A stretch of 22,149 nucleotides of DNA from Actinomycetota bacterium (GTDB lineage Bacteria > Actinomycetota > Thermoleophilia > Solirubrobacterales > Solirubrobacteraceae), in NCBI GenBank assembly GCA_005888335.1, contig VAWY01000190.1, positions 1-22,149 of the forward strand. Direction: 5' to 3'. The notes beneath the pieces are model-generated. The model searched no databases, was not told the DNA's origin, and was given only the letters and a program-made list of their open reading frames with translations. Below, in pieces: positions 15,414 to 22,066 of this stretch (its first letter is position 1; every line of letters begins with the position of its first letter). The position numbers and the translations under genes were made by a program.

Positions 15414-16820
15414 ATGGCTAACGAGACAATCAACGATCCGAGGCTCGAGGAAGGGGTCTGGACCACCGGTCCGGACGGCGAGCTGATCCCGGACTACGAG
15501 TCGACCTTCCCGACGATCAACGAAGGGGAAGTCGTCCACGGCACGGTCGTCCGCGTGGACAAGGACGAGGTGCTGGTGGACATCGGCTACAAGTCCGAGG
15601 GCGTCATCCCGGTCAGCGAGCTGTCGATCCGCCGGTCGGTGAACCCGTCCGACGAGGTCACGGTCGGCGACGAGATCGCCGCGCTCGTGATGACGAAGGA
15701 GGACGCGGAGGGTCGGCTGATCCTCTCGAAGAAGCGCGCCCGGTTCGAGATCGCCTGGAAGGCGATCGAGCAGGCGTACGAGCAGGGCGATCCCGTCATG
15801 GGTCGCGTGATCGAGGTCGTCAAGGGCGGCCTGATCCTCGACCTCGGCGTGCGCGGCTTCCTGCCGGCGTCGCTCGTCGACATCCGCCGCGTCCAGGATC
15901 TGGACGAGTATCTCGGCCAGGAGCTGCGCTGCAAGGTGATCGAGCTCAACCGCTCGCGCAACAACGTCGTGCTGTCGCGCCGCGCCGTCCTCGAGGACGA
16001 GCGTAAGGAGATGCGGCAGGCGATCCTCGACAAGCTGAACCCCGGCGACGTCGTCGAGGGCACGATCTCCAACATCGTCGACTTCGGCGCGTTCGTCGAC
16101 CTCGACGGGATGGACGGGCTGATCCACATCTCGGAGCTCTCGTGGAGCCACGTCAACCATCCCTCCGAGGTGCTGGAGATCGGCCAGAAGGTCGACGTGA
16201 AGGTGCTCGACATCGATCGCGAGCGCCAGCGCATCTCGCTCGGCCTGAAGCAGACGCAGACGGATCCGTGGCAGCAGGTGCTCGAGAGCTACAACGAGGG
16301 CGACGTCGTCTCCGGCAAGGTGACGAAGGTGGTCACGTTCGGCGCCTTCGTCGAGATCCTTCCGGGCGTCGAGGGCCTCGTGCACATCTCCGAGCTCGCG
16401 CAGCATCACGTCGAGAATCCGCGCGAGGTCGTCTCGCAGGGCGACACGGTGAACGTGCGCATCCTCGAGGTCGACGCGGAGCGGCGGCGCCTGTCGCTCT
16501 CGCTCAAGCGCGTCGATGACGGCATGCCCGTGCAGCCCAAGCCGGGCGAGGATGCTGCGCCGCCGACGATCGACCTCTCCGAGGACGTGTTCTCGGACGA
16601 GGCCGGCACGGCGACGGCGCCCGAAGCCGAAGCCGAAGCCGAAGCTGCGCCGGAGCTCGAGGTCGAGGCCGAGGCTGCGCCGGCGCTCGAGGTCGAGCCC
16701 GAAGCCGAGCCCGAGGTTGCAGTCGCGCCCGAAGCCGCCGGGGAGCCGGCCCCGGCCGCCGAGCCCGAATCGACGGACGACGAGCCCGCCGAGGGCTCGG
16801 ACGAGCCCGCTCCGGAGTAG
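15414..16820 (+). CDS. rpsA: 30S ribosomal protein S1
   Basis: This is the mRNA-binding protein of the small ribosomal subunit, 468 residues. Four S1 (OB-fold) RNA-binding domains are visible at about 37-107, 125-190, 211-279 and 296-365. Their conserved cores include GTVVRVDKDEVLVDIGYKSEG, GGLILDLGVRGFLPAS, GTISNIVDFGAFVDL..GLIHISELS and GKVTKVVTFGAFVEI..GLVHISELA. Four domains, instead of the six in E. coli, is the actinobacterial arrangement. Residues 366-468 form a disordered, highly acidic Ala/Glu/Pro tail with internal repeats. The start codon is the first ATG after a strong -10 and gives a typical length. coaE begins 1 bp after the stop, so the two are co-transcribed. Confidence 0.96.
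   Translation: MANETINDPRLEEGVWTTGPDGELIPDYESTFPTINEGEVVHGTVVRVDKDEVLVDIGYKSEGVIPVSELSIRRSVNPSDEVTVGDEIAALVMTKEDAEGRLILSKKRARFEIAWKAIEQAYEQGDPVMGRVIEVVKGGLILDLGVRGFLPASLVDIRRVQDLDEYLGQELRCKVIELNRSRNNVVLSRRAVLEDERKEMRQAILDKLNPGDVVEGTISNIVDFGAFVDLDGMDGLIHISELSWSHVNHPSEVLEIGQKVDVKVLDIDRERQRISLGLKQTQTDPWQQVLESYNEGDVVSGKVTKVVTFGAFVEILPGVEGLVHISELAQHHVENPREVVSQGDTVNVRILEVDAERRRLSLSLKRVDDGMPVQPKPGEDAAPPTIDLSEDVFSDEAGTATAPEAEAEAEAAPELEVEAEAAPALEVEPEAEPEVAVAPEAAGEPAPAAEPESTDDEPAEGSDEPAPE
16621..16697 (+). repeat. Tandem repeats coding the acidic S1 tail
   Basis: CCGAAG is repeated four times in a row (16621-16644). It is followed by a 24-base unit at 16644-16667 repeated at 16674-16697 with a single mismatch (30-bp period, coding AAPELEVEAE then AAPALEVEPE). 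These repeats lie inside rpsA and are expected to vary in copy number between strains without changing frame. Confidence 0.85.
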
Positions 16821-16821
16821 C

Positions 16822-17394
16822 GTGCTGCGACCGGTTGCGGTCGCGATCACCGGGGGCATCGCGGCGGGGAAGAGCGAGGCGTTGGCGGCGTTCGCGCGGC
16901 ACGGTGCCGCGACGGCGTCGAGCGACGAGCTCGTACACGGGCTCCTGGCCGAGAATGACGAGGTGCGCGCGGCGATCCGCGAGCGCTGGGGCGACGATGC
17001 GGTCGGCAACCGGAAGCGGATCGCCGAAATCGTGTTCCCGAGCCCGGCGGAGCTCGAGTGGCTCGAGCGCCTCCTCCATCCGCACGTGCGCCTGGCGGCC
17101 GATGCGTGGCTCGAGCAGCTGCGGGCGCAGGCCGACCCGCCGGCGCTCGCCGTCGTCGAGATCCCGCTCCTCTACGAGACCGGCGGCGAGAGCCGCTTCG
17201 ACAAGGTGGTCGTCGTCACCGCGCCGCCGGAGCTCCGTGAGAGCCGCCGAGGCGGTTTCGCCGACCGGGAGGCGCGGCTCATCCCGGACGGCGAGAAGCT
17301 GCGGCGCGCCGATTTTTCCTACGTCAACGACGGCTCGCTCGAGGAGCTCGACGCGTTCGTCGCGACCGTGGTAGACAGCCTGTCATCGTCCTGA
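16822..17394 (+). CDS. coaE: Dephospho-CoA kinase
   Basis: This enzyme catalyses the last step of coenzyme A synthesis, ATP-dependent phosphorylation of the 3'-hydroxyl of dephospho-CoA. The 190 residues show the P-loop ITGGIAAGKS (9-18), the substrate-site SSDELVHGLL (CoaE xDADxxxH-like), and the lid/core block VEIPLLYETGGESRFDKVVVV. The ending REARLIPDGEKLRRADFSYVNDGSLEELD has the conserved ADxxxxNDGS motif. The segment between the VVVV strand and the ADFSYVND motif is a little shorter than in E. coli. The GTG start 1 bp after the rpsA stop was chosen; the frame extends upstream through the rpsA tail, but that is shadow. rpsA-coaE adjacency is conserved in actinobacteria (for example Rv1630-Rv1631). 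Confidence 0.93.
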   Translation: MLRPVAVAITGGIAAGKSEALAAFARHGAATASSDELVHGLLAENDEVRAAIRERWGDDAVGNRKRIAEIVFPSPAELEWLERLLHPHVRLAADAWLEQLRAQADPPALAVVEIPLLYETGGESRFDKVVVVTAPPELRESRRGGFADREARLIPDGEKLRRADFSYVNDGSLEELDAFVATVVDSLSSS

Positions 17395-17934
17395 GACGCC
17401 TCACCATCGTCGTGGCGCTCATCGCGGTCGCGGCAGGCTCGTTCGTGTACCTCCAGAAGACCGAGCCCGCCTGGTGGGCGCGGATGTAGTACCCGCTCGA
17501 GTACGAGAGCATCGTGCGCGGTCACGCCGCGAACTACCACCTGAACCCGACTGGCGGCGGTGATCGAGCAGGAGTCGAAGTTTCGCGCCGACGCGAAGTC
17601 GAGCGCGGGGGCGATCGGCCTGATGCAGCTCCAGCCCGCGACAGCCAAGGGGATCGCGCTGCGCACCGGCGGCTCGAAGTTCGTGCTCTCCGACCTCTAC
17701 GACCCGGAGTTGAACGTCCGCTACGGCGCGTGGTATCTGCACCACCTGCTGCAGAAGTACGGGAACGAGCGGCTGGCGCTCGCCGCGTACAACGCCGGCC
17801 AGCGCAACGTCGACGGTTGGCGGGCGGCGGGGGAGGACATCCAGTTCGCCGAGACAAGGGCGTACGTCGACAAGGTCGAGCGGCTCAAGGACATCTACCG
17901 CCGCGCGTACGCGGCGGAGCTCGGCTTGCGCTAG
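17391..17934 (+). pseudogene. Membrane-anchored soluble-lytic-transglycosylase (SLT) gene with in-frame stop and frameshift
   Basis: This would encode a short murein lytic transglycosylase. From CTG 17391 (overlapping the coaE stop) the frame reads LRRLTIVVALIAVAAGSFVY, a membrane anchor. It then reaches WWARM followed by TAG at 17487-17489 and continues YPLEYESIVRGHAANYHLNP. At about 17550-17553 two bases are missing (ACTGGCG where ACGCTGGCG would give TLA). The catalytic domain resumes in the other frame with VIEQESKFRADAKSSAGAIG, containing the catalytic Glu of IEQES, then GLMQLQPATA, LAAYNAGQRNVDGW and the end at TAG 17934. The family sequence normally has W where the TAG stands, so TGG to TAG is the simplest reading. 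The distal part can be translated alone from GTG 17560 (124 residues) but would lack the anchor. It is either decaying or miscalled by sequencing. Confidence 0.75.
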
Positions 17935-18977
17935 TCGCCGCCCCCGGAGCTACCCGGCGGCTCGTTCGGCGGCGGCTCGCTCGTCGGCGGCGCGGCGAGC
18001 GTGCCCGGGCAGACGCCCGTTCTCGCGTTCAGCACCGAAAAGCGCTCGTTCATCGTCGCCTTGTGGCCGCGGATGTCGCTGACGCGCACCGTCAGCACGT
18101 AGACGCCGTTCGAGAGGGTCGTCGTGTCGAGGTTGGCGGCCAGGAGGAAGAGGTAGCGGCCCGGCATCGACGTGTACTGCTGGTTGCCGAACCGCGGGGC
18201 GTTCTCGTACGTTCCCTTCGCGTACACGTCGGTGAAGTGGCTGTTGCCCGGGACGTCGACGCGGAAGTCTGCGGCCGTCTTCCACGGGATGACCGCGACG
18301 CCCGAAAGCCGCGAGACGTACCAGCGGACGAGCGCAGGCGCGACGGGAAGCCCGCCGAACTTGCCCGGGACGGGAACAGGCGGTGTGTCGAACGCGTCGA
18401 CGGCGAGCTGGATCCGCCCGCAGAGCCCGAGCGGCGTCTGGACGTCACCCGTCTGGTTCCGGATCACGACGTCGCGGATCGTCGGCTTCGTCCGGTCCAG
18501 AAACGGTGTGAGGTGCCCATTCTGGAGCGGGTTGACCGAGTGGATGCCGCTGATCTCGGTCATGTGCACGTGGCCGTACGGCGCCTGCACGTAACCGAGG
18601 ATCGTCCGCCTTGCGATCACCTCCTGCCCTTCCCCGACGATGGGGACGATGTGGAAGTACTGGAAGATCAGGTCGTTGCCGGCGTCGATGTTCAGCGTCG
18701 CCGCACCGAGGTAGTGCGCGGTGCCGCTCACGACCGGGTAGACGGGCGTGCCGTCCGGCGCGGAGATGTCGATCCCCTGGTGGAACGAGAAGAAGGCGGG
18801 CCCGTCGAAGCCGCCGGCGAGCACGCCGTTCAGGAAGACCGCGCGCGGATCGCCGAAGAAGCCGCGGATCGGGTGCTGCTGGTTGAACGGCTTGACCGGC
18901 CACGGGTACGCGGCGGCGGCGCCCGCGAATGCGAGCGCCGACAGCAGGAGGACGATGGCAAGTCGAGCTGCACGCAT
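17931..18977 (-). CDS. Exported M23-family (LytM-like) peptidase domain protein
   Basis: The product is 348 residues, exported by a Sec signal peptide (MRAARLAIVLLLSALAFAGA, cut near 23). An M23 domain occupies about 60-150, with the zinc-site motif FHQGIDI (H66, D70) and the C-terminal GHVHMTE (H136, H138), spaced as in LytM endopeptidases that cut peptidoglycan cross-links. The remaining 200 residues look like a beta-sandwich (VVIRNQTGDVQTPLGLCGRI, SNGVYVLTVRVSDIRGHKAT) that may bind the cell wall, followed by a Pro/Glu/Gly-rich tail. The stop overlaps that of the convergent SLT gene through a shared CTAG. A 57-bp gap separates its start from the upstream amidase-like gene, so co-transcription is likely. 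All four metal-site residues are present, so activity is plausible. Confidence 0.82.
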   Translation of the reverse strand: MRAARLAIVLLLSALAFAGAAAAYPWPVKPFNQQHPIRGFFGDPRAVFLNGVLAGGFDGPAFFSFHQGIDISAPDGTPVYPVVSGTAHYLGAATLNIDAGNDLIFQYFHIVPIVGEGQEVIARRTILGYVQAPYGHVHMTEISGIHSVNPLQNGHLTPFLDRTKPTIRDVVIRNQTGDVQTPLGLCGRIQLAVDAFDTPPVPVPGKFGGLPVAPALVRWYVSRLSGVAVIPWKTAADFRVDVPGNSHFTDVYAKGTYENAPRFGNQQYTSMPGRYLFLLAANLDTTTLSNGVYVLTVRVSDIRGHKATMNERFSVLNARTGVCPGTLAAPPTSEPPPNEPPGSSGGGD

Positions 18978-19034
18978 AGACCGAGACCCCGGAACTATGC
19001 GACGCCCGGAGGACGGCGTGGTTAGCTCGCCCGG

Positions 19035-20339
19035 CTAGGGAGAGCTCAGCTTCTGCCAGAGGTTGGCGACGATGCGGTCGATTCCGGTGTCCCAGACGCT
19101 GCGCGCGAGCGAGAACGCGCCGGCGGCGAAGACCTTGGCACCGGCGGGCGTCTCGTAGTAGGTCATCTGCGCCGTGAAGCCGGGGCCGTAGAGATTCGGG
19201 ATCTGCGCGAGCACCTGGACACCCTGCGGCGAGTCGGACGTCGTCGCGTCGATCTCGATGCCGCCGGTGCCGATGCCGTCGCCGGGCTCGAGGCCGGTGC
19301 CGGCGAAGAGCCACGAGCTTCCCGCCGCCCGAGCGGTCAGGCGCCACGGCCCGCGATGGCCGCCGCGGTCGTTGCCGCGGTACTGCACGCCGATCAGCGC
19401 CGCCTCGGGCCGGCCGAGGTCGCGCCACTCGGCGACGCGCGTCATGACGCCGTTCGCGATCGTGATCTTCCAGAAGAAGTTGTTCGCCGCGAGGAAGGCG
19501 AGGTTGCCGCCGAGATCGCGGTACTGCGTGACGACGTCGTACTCGTGCGACGTCACGTACTCGTGATGACCGGAGAAGACGATCAGGTCGTAGGCATCCG
19601 CGAGCCGCCGTCCGTCGGCGACGGTGCGGAGCTCCGCGTCGGAGAGGAAGTCGACGTTCGGATGCGTCTGCACGACCCAGCGCACGAACGGGGCGTCGTA
19701 CTTCTCCCAGTGGGGCGGCACGCCGCGGTCGAGGAACGCCCGGTGGAGCCGTGCGGTCTCGGTCTTCCAGCCGGCGTACCACGTATCCGGATGCCCGTCG
19801 CCGTTGTCGTCGCGGAAGTTGTACGCCTGCCAGGTCTGGGTCGGCATGACGACCGCGATCCGGTGCTCGCCGAGGTGCGCCGGCCGAAGGACGAAGGGCG
19901 CGAAGCCGACCCGGGAGCCGGGTGCGGTCAGCCGGGCGAAGTAGACGCCGCTCGGCCACGCGCCGATCCGGAGCTGCACCGTCCGGCGGCCCTCGACGGC
20001 GCCGAGCCGGATCGGCTCGCCCACCGGAGCGCCGCGCATCACGTCGTGGGCGAAGCTCACCCGGCGCTCCTCGCCGGCCCGCTCGATCTGCACGGTGACG
20101 TGCGAAGCGGTGTCCTGGATCACGAGCGTGGCGCTTGCTCCGGGCCCGTAGCTCTCCTGCGTGAAGAACGCGGTCACCTTCGGCTTGAGCGAGTCCTTCG
20201 CCCGGCCGGCATTGCCGATCAGCTCGATCTCGTCCCCGTCGAGCGCCGGGGCGGTCGATGCCGGGGCGTGAGAGGCGGAATGAGCGAGTGCGAGGGCCGC
20301 GGCGACCGCGGCGACGAGGCGGAACGTGTGGGTAGCCAT
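19035..20339 (-). CDS. Exported N,N-dimethylformamidase-large-subunit-like protein
   Basis: The product is 434 residues with a signal peptide (cut near 20-24), so it acts outside the membrane. The central part (about 160-400) resembles the large subunit (beta subunit C-terminal-type domain) of N,N-dimethylformamidase. It has AVVMPTQTWQAYNFRDDNGD with W and YN, IVFSGHHEYVTSHEYDVV with two His and acidic residues, GGNLAFLAANNFFWKI, and a late GIEIDATTSDSPQ. It is a member of a broad family in which most members have unknown substrates. The first 130 residues are a beta-sandwich (TAFFTQESYGPGASATLVIQ). The ATG at 20339 faces the BTAD-SIR2 gene across a 101-bp region that contains direct repeats. 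I am fairly sure of the family resemblance but not of the activity. Confidence 0.72.
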   Translation of the reverse strand: MATHTFRLVAAVAAALALAHSASHAPASTAPALDGDEIELIGNAGRAKDSLKPKVTAFFTQESYGPGASATLVIQDTASHVTVQIERAGEERRVSFAHDVMRGAPVGEPIRLGAVEGRRTVQLRIGAWPSGVYFARLTAPGSRVGFAPFVLRPAHLGEHRIAVVMPTQTWQAYNFRDDNGDGHPDTWYAGWKTETARLHRAFLDRGVPPHWEKYDAPFVRWVVQTHPNVDFLSDAELRTVADGRRLADAYDLIVFSGHHEYVTSHEYDVVTQYRDLGGNLAFLAANNFFWKITIANGVMTRVAEWRDLGRPEAALIGVQYRGNDRGGHRGPWRLTARAAGSSWLFAGTGLEPGDGIGTGGIEIDATTSDSPQGVQVLAQIPNLYGPGFTAQMTYYETPAGAKVFAAGAFSLARSVWDTGIDRIVANLWQKLSSP

Positions 20340-20372
20340 GCGGCCACCGTCCGCCGGGGTCCCAACCCCGCC

Positions 20373-20401
20373 CTCACGTCCCGCTCACGTGGGCCTAACG
20401 G
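20373..20401. promoter_or_regulatory. Three SARP-type heptad direct repeats at exact 11-bp phase
   Basis: CTCACGT at 20373-20379, CTCACGT at 20384-20390 and CTAACGG at 20395-20401 (5 of 7 matching) are separated by 4-base spacers, so each starts 11 bases after the last. Heptads at 11-bp phasing are the known operator layout of SARP/BTAD winged-helix regulators, which the adjacent gene encodes. The repeats lie 40-68 bases before that gene's ATG and 34-62 bases before the divergent formamidase-like gene, so either or both could be controlled. A CACGTG palindrome (20386-20391) and a weak stem GGGCC-TAAC-GGCCC (20391-20404) overlap it. Confidence 0.5.
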
Positions 20402-20440
20402 CCCCTCGCATTCCGGATCGATGTGCGTTACAACGGACAC

Positions 20441-22066
20441 ATGCCCGAATTTCGAATCCTCGGGCCGCTCGAGGTCACGGACGACAGGGGCGCCCCGATT
20501 CCGCTCGGCGGGACGAAGCAGCGCTCCGTCCTCGCAGTCCTCCTGTTGCGCGCCGGCGAAGTCGTCTCCGTCGACTACCTTGTCGACTCCCTCTGGGGAG
20601 ACGACGCGCCCCGCACGGCGACGACCTCGCTCCAGAACTCGATCTCGGCCCTTCGCAAGGTGCTCGGGCCGGGCCTGCTGCTGACGAAACCGCCGGGCTA
20701 CGTCCTCGCCGTCGACGCCGACCAGATCGACCTCCGGCGCTTCGAGCGGCTCGTGCGGGACGCGGCCGGCCACGACGCGGCGGAGCGCGCGGTGATCCTG
20801 CGCCGCGCGCTCGACCTGTGGCGCGGCGAGCCGCTCGCGGAGCTCGCCTTCGAGCCGTTTGCGGGCGCCGAGGTGCGCCGCCTGGAAGAGCTGCGGCTCG
20901 TCGCGGCCGAGGACTGGGTCGACGCGGAGCTGGAGGCGGGGCGGCAGTCCGAGCTCGTGCCGGAGCTCGAGGCGCTCGTCGCGCGGCACCCGCTCCGCGA
21001 GCGCCTTCGCGGGCAGCTCATGCTGGCGCTCTACCGCTCGGGCAGGCAGGCGGACGCGCTCGCGGCGTACCAGGACATCCGCCGGCTGCTCTCGGACGAG
21101 CTCGGCCTCGAGCCCGGGCCCCAGCTCCAGCAGCTCCAGCAGAACATCCTCCGCCAGGCCGCAGGGCTCCACCCGACGGCCGCCGCCGCGTCGTCGGACG
21201 AGCACATCGAGCAGGTCGCCGCGGCACTCCTCGACAGCCGGCTCGTGCCGGTACTCGGTACGAACGTGAGCGAGCTCGCGGCGCGGCTCGCGGAGCGCTT
21301 CGACTACCCGACGAACGAGCCCAGCGATCTCGCGCGCGTCGCGCAGTACGTCTCCCTGACGAAAGGGTCGGGGCCGCTGTGCGAGGAGCTGCACTCGTTG
21401 CTCGACACCGGCATCCCTCCGTCGCCCGTGCACCGCTTCTTCGCCTCGCTCCCGCCGCTCCTGCGTGAGCGCGGCAAGCCGCACATGCTCCTGGTCACGA
21501 GCGGCTACGACCTCGCGCTCGAGGAGGCGTTGCTCGAGGCCGGCGAGGAGTTCGACGTCGTCTCCTACGTTGCGAGCGGCCGCGACCGTGGGCGCTTCCG
21601 CCATGTCCTTCCCGACGGCACCACGCGCCTGATCGACATGCCGAACACCTACGCAACCGAGCTGTCGCTCGAGCGGCGCACGATCGTCCTCAAGCTGCAC
21701 GGCGGCGTGGACGCCTCGCCGACACGCGAACGTGAGAGCTTCGTCGTCACCGAGGACGACTACATCGACTATCTCGCATACGGGGAGGCGGCGGCGATCC
21801 CGGTTGCGCTCGCCGCGAAGCTGCGTCGCAGCCACTTCCTGTTCCTCGGCTACGGCGTGCGCGACTGGAACCTGCGTCTCGTCGTCGGGCGGATGTGGGG
21901 CGGCGAGGGAGTCTCGTACCGGTCGTGGTCGGTGCAGGCGGAGGCGAACCCGCTCGAGCGGCAGCTCTGGCGTGACCGTGACGTCGATCTGCTCGAAGTG
22001 AACCTCGAGGACTACGTGAGCGCACTCGGCCGCTACCTCGGCCTCGCCGTCGAGGCGGTTGCGTGA
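20441..22066 (+). CDS. SARP-type regulator (winged helix + BTAD) fused to a SIR2-like domain
   Basis: The product is 541 residues. Residues 1-95 are an OmpR-type winged helix (FRILGPLEVTDDRG, TTSLQNSISALRKVLG, GYVLAVD). Residues 98-238 are a bacterial transcriptional activation domain of TPR-like helices (RALDLWRGEPLAEL, HPLRERLRGQLMLALYRSGR, ALAAYQDIRRLLSDELGLEP). From about 255 to 530 follows a SIR2-like fold: VLGTNVSELAARL (271-283, the nucleotide loop), VTSGYD (352-357), KLHG with His420, VVTEDDYIDYL, and LGYGVRDWNLR (469-479), typical of the SIR2_2 branch. SARP regulators more often carry STAND/TPR sensor modules, so this C-terminal partner is unusual. ATG 20441 is chosen because MPEFRILGPLEV is the usual family start; GTG 20423 is six codons earlier. 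The GTGA overlap links it to the next gene. Confidence 0.88.
   Translation: MPEFRILGPLEVTDDRGAPIPLGGTKQRSVLAVLLLRAGEVVSVDYLVDSLWGDDAPRTATTSLQNSISALRKVLGPGLLLTKPPGYVLAVDADQIDLRRFERLVRDAAGHDAAERAVILRRALDLWRGEPLAELAFEPFAGAEVRRLEELRLVAAEDWVDAELEAGRQSELVPELEALVARHPLRERLRGQLMLALYRSGRQADALAAYQDIRRLLSDELGLEPGPQLQQLQQNILRQAAGLHPTAAAASSDEHIEQVAAALLDSRLVPVLGTNVSELAARLAERFDYPTNEPSDLARVAQYVSLTKGSGPLCEELHSLLDTGIPPSPVHRFFASLPPLLRERGKPHMLLVTSGYDLALEEALLEAGEEFDVVSYVASGRDRGRFRHVLPDGTTRLIDMPNTYATELSLERRTIVLKLHGGVDASPTRERESFVVTEDDYIDYLAYGEAAAIPVALAAKLRRSHFLFLGYGVRDWNLRLVVGRMWGGEGVSYRSWSVQAEANPLERQLWRDRDVDLLEVNLEDYVSALGRYLGLAVEAVA

Noticed and set aside
15396..17009. 537-codon open frame antisense to rpsA and coaE
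   Set aside because: It mirrors the strong codon bias of rpsA, shows only His/Asp/Arg repeats and crosses two genuine genes.
17514..19025. 503-codon plus-strand frame over the transglycosylase and M23 region
   Set aside because: Arg/Val-rich shadow, antisense to the signal-peptide-bearing M23 gene and out of frame with the transglycosylase domain.
20386..20391. CACGTG palindrome as an independent operator
   Set aside because: It arises from the second heptad plus one base and adds nothing beyond the direct repeats.
20219..21835. 538-codon open frame antisense to the BTAD-SIR2 gene
   Set aside because: Arg/Glu/Val-rich composition, no domain, and it overlaps the coding region and the divergent promoter area.
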